DNA from: Sva-07 sp963828415
GTDB lineage: Bacteria > Actinomycetota > Acidimicrobiia > Acidimicrobiales > Ilumatobacteraceae
DNA: 64,000 nt
Direction: 5' to 3'
NCBI GenBank assembly: GCA_963828415.1
Contig: CAWHEI010000012.1
Coordinates: 806,001 to 870,000, forward strand
The notes below the pieces were generated by a model. That model made no database searches. It was not told the DNA's origin and was given only the letters and a program-made list of their open reading frames with translations. Both the position numbers and the translations under genes were made by a program. Numbering within the stretch: the first letter of the stretch is position 1; each line of letters begins with the position of its first letter. Below, piece by piece: positions 25,770 to 33,807 of this stretch.

Positions 25770-26072
25770 ATGGAGATCGGAAGCCTGCTGGCCGCACTGG
25801 CACTCGGATTCGTCGCCGGTGTGATCGGCCGGGCCGTCGTGCCTGGCGACGCGTTCCGCTCGTTCAGCGGATGGCAGTCGTGGTTGATCTCGACTCTGCT
25901 CGGCCTCATCGGGTCGCTGATCGGATTCTGGATCTTCGCGGGCATCTTCGGAATCGGCGACGACGACAAGTTCGACTGGGGTGGCATCATCGGCGCGATC
26001 ATCGGGGCGATCATCGTCGTCGCCGTGGGATCGTGGCTGTTCCGCAAGATCGCCAAGCGCGACACGGTGTGA
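25770..26072 (+). CDS. GlsB/YeaQ/YmgE family small membrane protein
   Basis: A 100-residue membrane protein with three hydrophobic helices (about 5-24, 38-58 and 71-90) and many glycines, of the same transglycosylase-associated family as the gene at 4628. A clear GGAGG lies 6 bp before the ATG. No catalytic residues are visible. The soluble loop after helix 2 is acidic (GIGDDDKFDWGG). Confidence 0.85.
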   Translation: MEIGSLLAALALGFVAGVIGRAVVPGDAFRSFSGWQSWLISTLLGLIGSLIGFWIFAGIFGIGDDDKFDWGGIIGAIIGAIIVVAVGSWLFRKIAKRDTV

Positions 26073-26110
26073 GGCGCGCACCGGCCAGTCCGGCGTGATA
26101 GCACGTCCGA

Positions 26111-27586
26111 ATGGGGAACAACGCTGATGACACGCGGTGGCTCGACGCCACTGCTCACGCCCAACTGGTGGCGAACCGCGAGGCGACCGCCACAGAACTC
26201 ATCGATGCGGCGATCGCGCGGGTCGAACAACTCGACGAACCGATCAACGCCGTGATCATGCGATGGTTCGACCGTGCCCGCCGTCAGGCCGAGGCGTTCG
26301 ACGAACTGCCGATCGCATCCGAGCAACGCCACGCGCCGTTTGCCGGTGTGCCATTCCTCCTCAAGGACCTCGGTAATCACGTCGCAGGACTGCCGCTCAC
26401 CTCAGGCAGCCGCGCGGCCCGGGATGCGACACCGCTGTCGACGCACGATTCGAACCTCGTCGTGCACTTCCGCGATGCCGGGCTGATCACACTCGGGAGA
26501 TCCAACAGCCCCGAGTTCGGCAGCCTCCCGGTCACGGAGCCGCTCGCATACGGCCCGACCCGGAATCCGTGGGACACCGGACACACGCCCGGCGGCTCGA
26601 GCGGCGGCGCCGCAGCGGCGGTGGCCGCCGGCATGGTCCCGATCGCGCACGCGAGCGACGGCGGCGGGTCGATCCGGATCCCGGCGTCGTGTTGCGGTCT
26701 GGTCGGGTTGAAGCCGTCGCAAGGCCGCGTGTCGATGGGGCCCGAGCGCGACGAGTCGGGTCTGTCGACGCAGTTGTGCGTCAGCCGCTCGGTGCGTGAC
26801 ACCGCCCGCATGCTCGACGCCGTTCATGGCCCAGGGGTGGGCGACAGTGTGATTGCGCCAGCGCCGACGCGCGCCTACGCCGACGAGTTGGGGGTGGACC
26901 CAGGCCGCCTGCGTATCGGTCTGCTCGATCGGCACCCGATCGGCGGCGACCTTCACCCGGACTGCGTCACAGCGGTTCGCTCCGCCGCGAACCTGCTCGA
27001 GGGTCTCGGGCACGACGTCGCCCTCGGCCATCCCACGATCCTCGAAGATGCCGAGTTCCCGCGTCGCTTCGCCGCGATGTGGGCGGCGCTGATGGCGGTC
27101 GGCATCGATGCACTCGGCCAGACGATCGGTCGCTCGTTGACCGCCGACGACGTCGAGCCGGTCAACTGGGCCCAGGGTCAGTACGCCGAGCAGCTCTCGG
27201 CGTCGCAGTATGCGATGGCACTTGCCGCGGTCGGCCAGTATCGCCGACACGTGCAGGGGTGGTGGGCCGAAGGTTGGGATCTCCTGCTCACGCCGACGCT
27301 GGCCGCTCCCCCGCTGGCGATCGGCGGTCTCGACGGCGACCAGGGCGACGGCGTCGATCCCGCCAATCCGATGGCGCCGTCGATTCGCGCCGGTCGGTTC
27401 GTGGCGTTCACCCCGCAGTTCAACGCGTCGGGACAGCCGGCGATCAACCTGCCGTTGCACTGGAACGACGCAGGGCTCCCGATCGGTGTGCAGCTCGTGG
27501 CCGCCTACGGCCGCGAAGACCTGCTGATCCGCATCGCCAGCCAACTCGAGGCCGCCGCCCCCTGGGCCGACCGCCACCCGACGTGA
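26111..27586 (+). CDS. Amidase (amidase-signature family)
   Basis: A 491-residue amidase hydrolysing a carboxamide bond. The Ser-cisSer-Lys triad is complete: Lys85 in PFLLKDLG, the cis-serine in the GGSSGG loop (161-166), and the nucleophile Ser187 in GGGSIRIPAS. The glycine-rich signature and the C-terminal FNASGQPAINLPL block are normal for the family. The natural substrate is unknown; it is not next to gatB or gatC, so it is unlikely to be the tRNA amidotransferase subunit. A family A palindrome begins 1 bp after the stop. Confidence 0.92.
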   Translation: MGNNADDTRWLDATAHAQLVANREATATELIDAAIARVEQLDEPINAVIMRWFDRARRQAEAFDELPIASEQRHAPFAGVPFLLKDLGNHVAGLPLTSGSRAARDATPLSTHDSNLVVHFRDAGLITLGRSNSPEFGSLPVTEPLAYGPTRNPWDTGHTPGGSSGGAAAAVAAGMVPIAHASDGGGSIRIPASCCGLVGLKPSQGRVSMGPERDESGLSTQLCVSRSVRDTARMLDAVHGPGVGDSVIAPAPTRAYADELGVDPGRLRIGLLDRHPIGGDLHPDCVTAVRSAANLLEGLGHDVALGHPTILEDAEFPRRFAAMWAALMAVGIDALGQTIGRSLTADDVEPVNWAQGQYAEQLSASQYAMALAAVGQYRRHVQGWWAEGWDLLLTPTLAAPPLAIGGLDGDQGDGVDPANPMAPSIRAGRFVAFTPQFNASGQPAINLPLHWNDAGLPIGVQLVAAYGREDLLIRIASQLEAAAPWADRHPT

Positions 27587-27587
27587 C

Positions 27588-27620
27588 GATTACATCAGGG
27601 GTCAGACCCGCGATGTAATC
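27588..27620. repeat. Palindromic element family A, copy 2
   Basis: Identical over 33 bp to the element at 1117-1149. It sits in the convergent gap between the amidase and P450 genes and supplies two bases of the P450 stop codon (reverse strand, 27619-27621). Confidence 0.92.
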
Positions 27621-28827
27621 AGCGGCCCACCCTGACCGGCAGCCGAGCGGGACTGCGACCCAGGATCATGCGCCACTCGATGCTGTCGGCGTCCATCGGC
27701 GCGTCGGCAACGATCGTGTCACCGAGGCCGGCGCGAGCCGCCGACAGCAGCACCTCCTCCATCGTCATCCGGGCGAGCGCGGCGCCGAGGCAGTAGTGCG
27801 GTCCCGAGCCGAACGACAGCAACTTCGGCGCATCGGGCTCGGTGAACCTCGTGGGACGGAACACGTCGGGATCACCCCAGATGGCTCGATCGCGGCTCGC
27901 CGAGACCGATGCCAGGAACACCATCGAACCGGTTGGCCGTTCGATGCCGCCGATCTCGAAGGGCTCCAGCACGGTCCGGGGAACGATGGTGATGCTCGGC
28001 TCGAACCGGATCGTCTCGTTCACCACCGCTGACGCCAGCGACGCGTCGGCGCGCAGCGCATCGAGTGCCTCCGGGTGACGCAGCAGCGTCAGCAATGAGC
28101 AGCTCACCTGCCCGGAAGTGGTGTCATGGCCACCCACGATCAGGTTGCCGACCATCGTGACGACCTCCTCGTGCGTCAGACGATCTCCCTGTTCCTCTGC
28201 GTCGAGCAACCCGCTGATCAGGTCGTCGCCTCGCTCCGCCAACCGCGAGTCGATCATCGCTTCGACGTCGCTCATCAGGTCGACCACGGCGCGTTCCGCG
28301 ACTGCGATCTGATCGGGATCCATCAGCCCGAACACCGGACTGAGTGCGTCGCCGTATCCGACGAAGTCGGCGATCTGGTCGGCGGGCACGCCGATCAATG
28401 TGGAGATCACCGTGATCGGGACATCGACGAGTGCCGCAACCAGGTCGCCGCCCCCGTCCGCGACCAGCTTCGCCATGCGCTCTTCGGCGAGCCGTGCCGC
28501 GAGGGCGCGGTGACGCTCGATCGAACGCGGCGTGAACACACGCGCCGCAAGACGACGCAACCGATGGTGAGCGTCACCGTCGTTGGTGAACATCAGACTC
28601 GAGTACCAGCTGCGTAGCGGGCCGTCCTCGATACCCAGGAAATCGAAAATCGACAGACCGACACCCGACAGCCGGGGATCGTGCGAGAGCCGTTCGATGT
28701 CGTCGTACCGCAGCACGACCACCGCGCCGGTGTCGACGGCGATGCCGGTCGGGCCCGCCGTTCGGGCCGCCCGGTACTCGTCGTGCATTCCCTCGTCGAA
28801 CGTCGGCTCGATCATCGTGTCGGTCAT
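27619..28827 (-). CDS. Cytochrome P450
   Basis: A 402-residue haem monooxygenase of bacterial soluble type. The I-helix oxygen-binding motif is GGHDTT (232-237), the ExxR pair is in NETIRFEP (271-274), and the haem loop FGSGPHYCLG has the ligand Cys346. There is no signal or membrane anchor. No ferredoxin or reductase gene is adjacent, so the electron partners are elsewhere. The substrate is unknown. The stop codon is formed with a family A palindrome. Confidence 0.95.
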   Translation of the reverse strand: MTDTMIEPTFDEGMHDEYRAARTAGPTGIAVDTGAVVVLRYDDIERLSHDPRLSGVGLSIFDFLGIEDGPLRSWYSSLMFTNDGDAHHRLRRLAARVFTPRSIERHRALAARLAEERMAKLVADGGGDLVAALVDVPITVISTLIGVPADQIADFVGYGDALSPVFGLMDPDQIAVAERAVVDLMSDVEAMIDSRLAERGDDLISGLLDAEEQGDRLTHEEVVTMVGNLIVGGHDTTSGQVSCSLLTLLRHPEALDALRADASLASAVVNETIRFEPSITIVPRTVLEPFEIGGIERPTGSMVFLASVSASRDRAIWGDPDVFRPTRFTEPDAPKLLSFGSGPHYCLGAALARMTMEEVLLSAARAGLGDTIVADAPMDADSIEWRMILGRSPARLPVRVGR

Positions 28828-28933
28828 CTCGCCCCCTCTTCCCCGTCGCTGTGCCCATCACAGCCCCCGCTGCCGTGCTCGAATCATCGATGAGCGGTCA
28901 GTGGACCGCAACGGTCACCGGTCACACACCGCC

Positions 28934-28966
28934 GATTACATCGCGGGTCTGACCCCTGATGTAATC
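28934..28966. repeat. Palindromic element family A, copy 3 (inverted)
   Basis: The exact reverse complement of copies 1 and 2, in the divergent gap between the P450 and HAD genes. It lies 28 bp before the HAD start, where promoter or leader DNA is expected. Confidence 0.92.
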
Positions 28967-28993
28967 GGCGGTGGTGGCCGTAGCGTCCGGCGG

Positions 28994-29647
28994 ATGACCA
29001 GGCCGAATCCCGACGTCGACGCCGTGATCTTCGACTTCGCCGGCGTGCTCAGCACCAGTCCGGGCGCGATGATGCGCCGTCAGATCGATGCGAGCGGGAT
29101 CGACGTCGACATCGACATCATGTCGTTCGTCAACATCCTCATGGGCCCGTTCGCCGAGGAGGGCGACCACCCGTGGCACCTGCTCGAACGGGGTCGGATC
29201 GACTTCGACGCCTACGTCGCCGACATCGAACCATTGTGGAGAGCCGCTGGTTTCGACGCATTCCCGACACCACCCCGTGGAGACGATCTGCTCACCAGCA
29301 TGTCGAAGATTCCCGAGATGATCGAGGCCGCGGAGGCGGTTCGCGCCGCCGGCTACCGAACCGCGATCCTCACCAACAACATCAAGGAATGGGGGTCCTG
29401 GCGGACGCTGTGGGACGCCGACAACCTCGTCGACGTCGTGGTCGACTCGTGCGAGGTCGACATGCGCAAACCGAACGCCGACATCTTCGAACTCACCGTC
29501 GAGCGGCTCGGCTCGCCGATGGAGCGCACCCTGTTCCTCGACGACTTCCCCTGGAACATCTCCGGCGCCGAGGCGGTCGGCCTGCAGACGATGCACGTCA
29601 CCGACCCGGTCGGCGCCGCCGCAGCGCTCGTCGACCGTTTGCTCTGA
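28994..29647 (+). CDS. HAD-superfamily hydrolase
   Basis: A 217-residue phosphatase- or dehalogenase-like protein. Motif I is VIFDFAGVL with the nucleophile aspartate, motif II is ILTNN, motif III is in MRKPN and motif IV is LFLDDFPWN. The FDFxGV variant resembles the epoxide-hydrolase N-terminal phosphatase-like and haloacid dehalogenase-like group. Substrate unknown. The ATG at 28994 was chosen because upstream residues would translate the family A palindrome. Confidence 0.88.
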   Translation: MTRPNPDVDAVIFDFAGVLSTSPGAMMRRQIDASGIDVDIDIMSFVNILMGPFAEEGDHPWHLLERGRIDFDAYVADIEPLWRAAGFDAFPTPPRGDDLLTSMSKIPEMIEAAEAVRAAGYRTAILTNNIKEWGSWRTLWDADNLVDVVVDSCEVDMRKPNADIFELTVERLGSPMERTLFLDDFPWNISGAEAVGLQTMHVTDPVGAAAALVDRLL

Positions 29648-29687
29648 CCGACACGCCAGCGCCGCCCGAATCGGTCACGATGGGGCG

Positions 29688-30566
29688 ATGACCGATGGTG
29701 GGGGCTCGAAGGCGCAACTGGCGATCGCCGGATTCTGCCTGGCGATGTTCACGATCGCCCTCAGCGCGCTCGTCAGCTCACAGCTGGCCCTGATGTCGGT
29801 GCTCGACACCGCACGGGCGGAGCGCGCCGCCGACCAGATCGCGACCTCACGGTTCACCGCCGACGTGATCGAGCAGACCGTCGAGCGAGCGGTCACACCG
29901 ATCGCCGGTGCCGAGATTGCGTCGCAACTCGCGACCGCGACGAGCACCGACCCGCAGGTGACCGCGGTGGTCAGCTCATCGCTGATGGGAGCACATCGCC
30001 AGATCGTCGACGCGGATGTCGGAACGGTGCCCGACGGAAACGTGGCCGTACGAGCGGCGATCGCCCAGTCGGTGCTCGACACAGCGACGGCGGCCGGTTT
30101 CGACCCGGCGGCCGTCGGCATCGACGTGACGAGCCTCGACCAACTCGGCCTCGATTCCGCCGTCGAACAGGCGGGCGTGCCGTCGGTGGTGCCGACCGAC
30201 GTCCCGAATCTCGGGCTCCTGCGCGTCGCTGAGACCACTCGGATCATCGCCGCGCTGGCGTTGTTCCTGTTCGGTTTCGTGGCAGTGATCGCTCACCCTC
30301 GACCCGGCCGCGGGCTGCGCCGGCTCGGTGTGGCCGCCGTGGTCATCAGCGGTGCATGGCTCGTCGGTCTCCTCGTCACGGGATGGATCATCGACCTCGC
30401 GGCCAACACACTGTTCGGCGAGATGCTGCAGACGGTGTGGACCGACGCGGTGCCCTCGATGCTCCTCTTGGTGGGCGCCGGCGTCGTGCTCGGCGCTGCA
30501 GTGGTCGTTGCCGGAATCGCCGCCGATGGCTGGGCACGACAGCGCGCTCAGCGAGAACCGTGGTGA
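29688..30566 (+). CDS. Unknown four-helix membrane protein
   Basis: A 292-residue protein not recognised as any family. It has an N-terminal hydrophobic helix (about 11-35), then an Ala/Thr-rich predicted extracellular domain of about 145 residues (35-182), and three further membrane helices (about 185-205, 215-238 and 255-282). The topology suggests a sensor- or scaffold-like extracytoplasmic domain held by four helices. It is probably followed by a lipoprotein-like short gene at 30671, with a family E palindrome between. Confidence 0.65.
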   Translation: MTDGGGSKAQLAIAGFCLAMFTIALSALVSSQLALMSVLDTARAERAADQIATSRFTADVIEQTVERAVTPIAGAEIASQLATATSTDPQVTAVVSSSLMGAHRQIVDADVGTVPDGNVAVRAAIAQSVLDTATAAGFDPAAVGIDVTSLDQLGLDSAVEQAGVPSVVPTDVPNLGLLRVAETTRIIAALALFLFGFVAVIAHPRPGRGLRRLGVAAVVISGAWLVGLLVTGWIIDLAANTLFGEMLQTVWTDAVPSMLLLVGAGVVLGAAVVVAGIAADGWARQRAQREPW

Positions 30567-30575
30567 CGTCGTCAC

Positions 30576-30624
30576 GATCTGTGCCCCCGCCGTCTCGGAT
30601 TCCGGGACGCGGCGGGCGCAGATC
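30576..30624. repeat. Palindromic element family E, copy 2
   Basis: A 49-bp palindrome with arms GATCTGTGCC / GGCGCAGATC and centre CTCGGATTCCGGGA. It lies 10 bp after the membrane-protein stop and just upstream of a frame that seems to lack a proper 5' end. Confidence 0.88.
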
Positions 30625-30670
30625 GCGCTACATCACGCCGGCGGGCTCGTGGCGATCAGCGCTTGCAGCG

Positions 30671-31156
30671 GTGCAATCGGCGACGCCGACGACCAACTGC
30701 CACCGCTCCCTCGGCGTCGAGCAGCTCGGCAACGGCTGGGTGGCCAGCGATCCGGGTGCCGTCGCGCTGCTCCCCGGCACGATCGCTCCGCCGTGCCCGT
30801 TCGAGGGCGAGATCCCCGACGTCGAGGTCGCAGCCGCCGACAGCATCGAGTTCGGCGACGAATCTCGAGGGCTCGGGATCAATCACACCGTGGTCGAGTT
30901 GAACGATCGGGCCGACAACGCCCAAGCCGTTCTCGACACCTGGGCAACGATGGACTGTTCCGGATCCGATGCCGATCAGCGCCCTGTCGACGGCCTGCCC
31001 GACGGTGTGTTCGGCGTCGAGCTCGACACGATCGACAGCGACTTCACACAGGCAGTTCTCGTGCGAGTCGAGGGCTCGACGATGTCGTTCCTGGTCGTCA
31101 CGGGCGAGGGCGGCGGAACGATCGATCTTGCACGCGACCTGGCGCCGCTGATTTGA
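30671..31156 (+). CDS. Hypothetical secreted-type protein, uncertain 5' end
   Basis: An open frame with good coding character from about 30671 (GTG) to 31156, about 161 residues, with no recognised family. It is acidic, with three or four cysteines and a C-terminal SFLVVTGEGGGTIDLARDL strand pair. Upstream in-frame codons read SWRSALAAVQSA, which looks like the tail of a signal peptide, but no good start is found before the family E palindrome at 30576-30624. The gene may have lost its start through that element, or it may use a rare start codon. Confidence 0.5.
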   Translation: MQSATPTTNCHRSLGVEQLGNGWVASDPGAVALLPGTIAPPCPFEGEIPDVEVAAADSIEFGDESRGLGINHTVVELNDRADNAQAVLDTWATMDCSGSDADQRPVDGLPDGVFGVELDTIDSDFTQAVLVRVEGSTMSFLVVTGEGGGTIDLARDLAPLI

Positions 31157-31175
31157 GCCGGGTCATTCGCCCCAC

Positions 31176-31337
31176 CGATGAGCCAACGGACCATATACCG
31201 CGGTTTCGCTCATCGCAGCCGGTTCGAGCGCCCCACCGATGAGCCAACCGACCGTATACGGCGGTTTCGCTCATCGCAGCCGGTTCGAGCGCTCCACCGA
31301 TGAGCCAACCGACCGTATACGGCGGTCTCGCTCATCG
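31176..31337. repeat. Family C palindrome array, three units
   Basis: Three units with 61-bp period (31176, 31237 and 31298) and arms CGATGAGC / GCTCATCG. This fills the convergent gap of about 220 bp between the hypothetical gene and the next reverse gene; nothing else was seen there. Confidence 0.92.
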
Positions 31338-31373
31338 CAGATCGGCGCCAGCTGAGCGGCGCGAGCGGGTCGC

Positions 31374-31736
31374 TCAGAGCAGGATCGGACGATCGTCGCG
31401 CACGAAGCCGCCGGAGGCATCGTTGATCGCCACGACGAGGTCCCACTCGACGCCGACGTCGGGCTCGAGTGCAGCGGCGTCGCTGTGCCAGCCGCGTTGC
31501 GTCATGAACAACGCGGTACGCAAGTCGTCGAGCTCGCAATCGGCGAGCGTCCCCGCTGCATGGGCATCCCACACACGGCTGGCGACGATCGAGATCCGCT
31601 CGAGACTTCCGTGGACTCCGTAGGCGTCGTAGGTGTGCGAGAACTCGCTGATCGCCTCGATGGAGGCCTCCGGGGCGGGAACCTGAACGATCGACGAGAA
31701 GTCGTCGGCGAGTGTCTCCGTCGTTGCGAGTTGCAT
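31374..31736 (-). CDS. Hypothetical protein
   Basis: A 120-residue cytoplasmic protein without a recognised domain. It is helix-rich in the first two thirds and has a conserved-looking GVEWDLVVAINDASGGFV end. It lies downstream of the 2OG-Fe(II) oxygenase gene in the same direction with a 67-bp gap, so co-transcription is possible but not certain. Confidence 0.5.
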   Translation of the reverse strand: MQLATTETLADDFSSIVQVPAPEASIEAISEFSHTYDAYGVHGSLERISIVASRVWDAHAAGTLADCELDDLRTALFMTQRGWHSDAAALEPDVGVEWDLVVAINDASGGFVRDDRPILL

Positions 31737-31803
31737 GTCAAAGATCTCGGCGCCGCGACCCGTTTGCTTGACTCAAGAAACCGGCAGGTGAGTCAATTCC
31801 GCG

Positions 31804-32829
31804 TCAAGCCGAATGCCGGGATGACGGCTTCGACGGTTCGAGCAGGCGAGGTCCCATCAGCTTCGCCATGAGATGCTCTCCGGACGTGACCGGCGCATAT
31901 CGGGGCGGATTGGTCTCGTCGGAACACGACGGAAGGCACTCGATCATGGCGTTCCAGTTCGGCTGCTGGAACCACGCCACGGAACGACGGCGAACGGCGC
32001 CATCAGCGGACGGCGGTGGCGGCACCACGCGGTGCAGCGTCGAGCGCCAACGGTCGTTGGACCATTCGGCCAGGAGGTCACCGACGTTCACGATGAACGA
32101 TTCGGGCGACGGGACGACGTCGTGCCAGCGGCCGGCGTCGTCGCAGATCTGCAGGCCCGGGACAGGATCGGCGAGCAGCACCGTGATGCTGCCGTAGTCG
32201 GTGTGCGCACCCATCCGCATCTGGTTCGGGAGCGGCGCTCCCGCGCCCGGACGACGCTGATAGTTGTTCGCTCGAATCACCGTGGGACCTTTGTCGAGCA
32301 ACGGCACGAAATGGTCAGCCGGCATCCCGAGCGCCAGTGCGGCAGCCGACATGATGTCGTTCGCCACTCGGTCGACTGCGCGGAGATAGGTGAGCCACGT
32401 CTCGCGGAACTCCGGCGGTTCTGATGGCCACACGTTCGCGGCGAACAGCGTGTTGCGTCGAGCTGCGTAGTACGGATCGGCGATCTGGTCGTCGGCGAGT
32501 TCGAGGCCACAGTTGAACGCTTCGAACAGGTCGGTCGGCAGATCTTCCTCGCCGAGCGAGTACGCCAGCGCCTCGGATCCCTCGGGCGCATACCCGCGGT
32601 TCGCGGCGCGGTCCTCGACGAAGTACGTCATCTTCTCGGCGGGCGGGCGATCGAAGAACTGCGCAGTGACATCGAGCATGTTCGTGAGCACGTCGGGATC
32701 GACGCCGTGGCCGCTGATCGACAGGAATCCCGAGGTGCGCGCGGCGTGGTCGAACTGCTCGGCGATCCGGCGGCGATCACCATCCGACCCCTCACGGAAC
32801 GGACGCAGATCGATCGGTTCGACACGCAC
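31804..32829 (-). CDS. Isopenicillin N synthase-like 2OG-Fe(II) oxygenase
   Basis: A 341-residue non-haem iron oxygenase of the IPNS/DIOX fold. The N-terminal helix block carries FLSISGHGVD. The iron-binding facial triad is in AHTDYGSITVLL (His and Asp) and STLHRVVPP (distal His), with a late arginine (RRRSVAWF) for 2-oxoglutarate. The family does hydroxylation, desaturation or ring closure on small molecules. The substrate is unknown. It starts with GTG 21 bp after the PIG-L gene stop, so the two are probably co-transcribed. Confidence 0.9.
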   Translation of the reverse strand: MRVEPIDLRPFREGSDGDRRRIAEQFDHAARTSGFLSISGHGVDPDVLTNMLDVTAQFFDRPPAEKMTYFVEDRAANRGYAPEGSEALAYSLGEEDLPTDLFEAFNCGLELADDQIADPYYAARRNTLFAANVWPSEPPEFRETWLTYLRAVDRVANDIMSAAALALGMPADHFVPLLDKGPTVIRANNYQRRPGAGAPLPNQMRMGAHTDYGSITVLLADPVPGLQICDDAGRWHDVVPSPESFIVNVGDLLAEWSNDRWRSTLHRVVPPPPSADGAVRRRSVAWFQQPNWNAMIECLPSCSDETNPPRYAPVTSGEHLMAKLMGPRLLEPSKPSSRHSA

Positions 32830-32850
32830 CGAACGACAGTACCCGAGCGG

Positions 32851-33714
32851 TCAGACGCGTTCACCGAGCGAGTCGAGCAGGCGTTGCATCCCGCCGAACG
32901 TGACCACTCGGAACTCCTCGGCGAAACCCACGCCATACGTTGCACCGAGCCCTTCACTTCCCGCGCGCAGCATCGACGCCAACACCGCCGACACGTCGTG
33001 GTCGGCGAGCGCTTGCTCGACCGCGGGAAGACGCCAGCCGCCCGTGTCGGCCTGCAGCCGCAACTGGTTGAAGAAGTTCCGCATCATCGTTCGATGACAG
33101 CAGGCGGCCTCGACCTTGCGATCGAGGGTGGCGGAGATGTCGATCACGTGGGTGACCTCGACGATCCGACGTCCGAAGTACCATCGCTCGAAGCAACCGT
33201 GCGGAGCGAGCGGCTCACCGGTGTGAGCGGAGACCTCGTCGAAGTGCTCGGGGTGGTGCAGATCGAACTGGCTGGTCCAGAACGACTCGTCGACGGCGCG
33301 GGCAACGGTGATGTGGTCGAGATTGTCCTCGCCGTACATCGCATACGGATCGAACGACACGAGCGCGTACGGGCGATACGTGCGAACCGCGTGGATGATC
33401 CGTTCACGCAATGCGATCGTCGAGACGTCGCCCAGCGTGTCCGTCGGGTAGCCCAACTCGACGATGTCATGGACCCCCAAGATCGTTGCTGCTTGCTCGA
33501 ACTCCGAACGGTTCGCGGTCGCGGTCGACGCCTCGTCGGAGCCGACCGAATCCCACCGATCGTCGGTGGCTCGCACCACGACGACCCGCCAGCCGGCATC
33601 GACCCACGCGGCAACGGTCCCGCCGAGGAACAGCGCCACGTCGTCGGCGTGCGCCACCACCAGCAGCACCACCCGACCATCGCCCGGCTCGATCGTGCGC
33701 ACCATCGCCGCCAT
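32851..33714 (-). CDS. PIG-L/LmbE family N-deacetylase
   Basis: A 287-residue zinc hydrolase of the family that includes MshB (mycothiol pathway) and antibiotic-pathway GlcNAc deacetylases. The metal motif is VVAHADDVALFLGG, an AHxDD variant with Ala instead of Pro. A distal NLDHITVARAV holds the third ligand histidine. The usual action is removal of an N-acetyl group from an amino sugar; the substrate here is not known. It is divergent from the DegT gene, with a family D palindrome between. The start may be at 33714 or 33705. Confidence 0.9.
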   Translation of the reverse strand: MAAMVRTIEPGDGRVVLLVVAHADDVALFLGGTVAAWVDAGWRVVVVRATDDRWDSVGSDEASTATANRSEFEQAATILGVHDIVELGYPTDTLGDVSTIALRERIIHAVRTYRPYALVSFDPYAMYGEDNLDHITVARAVDESFWTSQFDLHHPEHFDEVSAHTGEPLAPHGCFERWYFGRRIVEVTHVIDISATLDRKVEAACCHRTMMRNFFNQLRLQADTGGWRLPAVEQALADHDVSAVLASMLRAGSEGLGATYGVGFAEEFRVVTFGGMQRLLDSLGERV

Positions 33715-33727
33715 CGCCCGGACCGTA

Positions 33728-33788
33728 GTTCCCCGTGCCCGGGCCTCCGGGAACCAGCGTGGTTCCCGGAGGCCCGGGCTGGGGGAAC
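33728..33788. repeat. Palindromic element family D, copy 2
   Basis: A 61-bp, nearly perfect palindrome (outer GTTCCCC / GGGGGAAC, inner GGCCTCCGGGAACCA paired with TGGTTCCCGGAGGCC). It fills the 93-bp divergent gap between the PIG-L and DegT genes almost completely, so promoters of both must overlap or flank it closely. Confidence 0.9.
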
Positions 33789-33807
33789 CACGATGCAAGG
33801 ATGTGTG

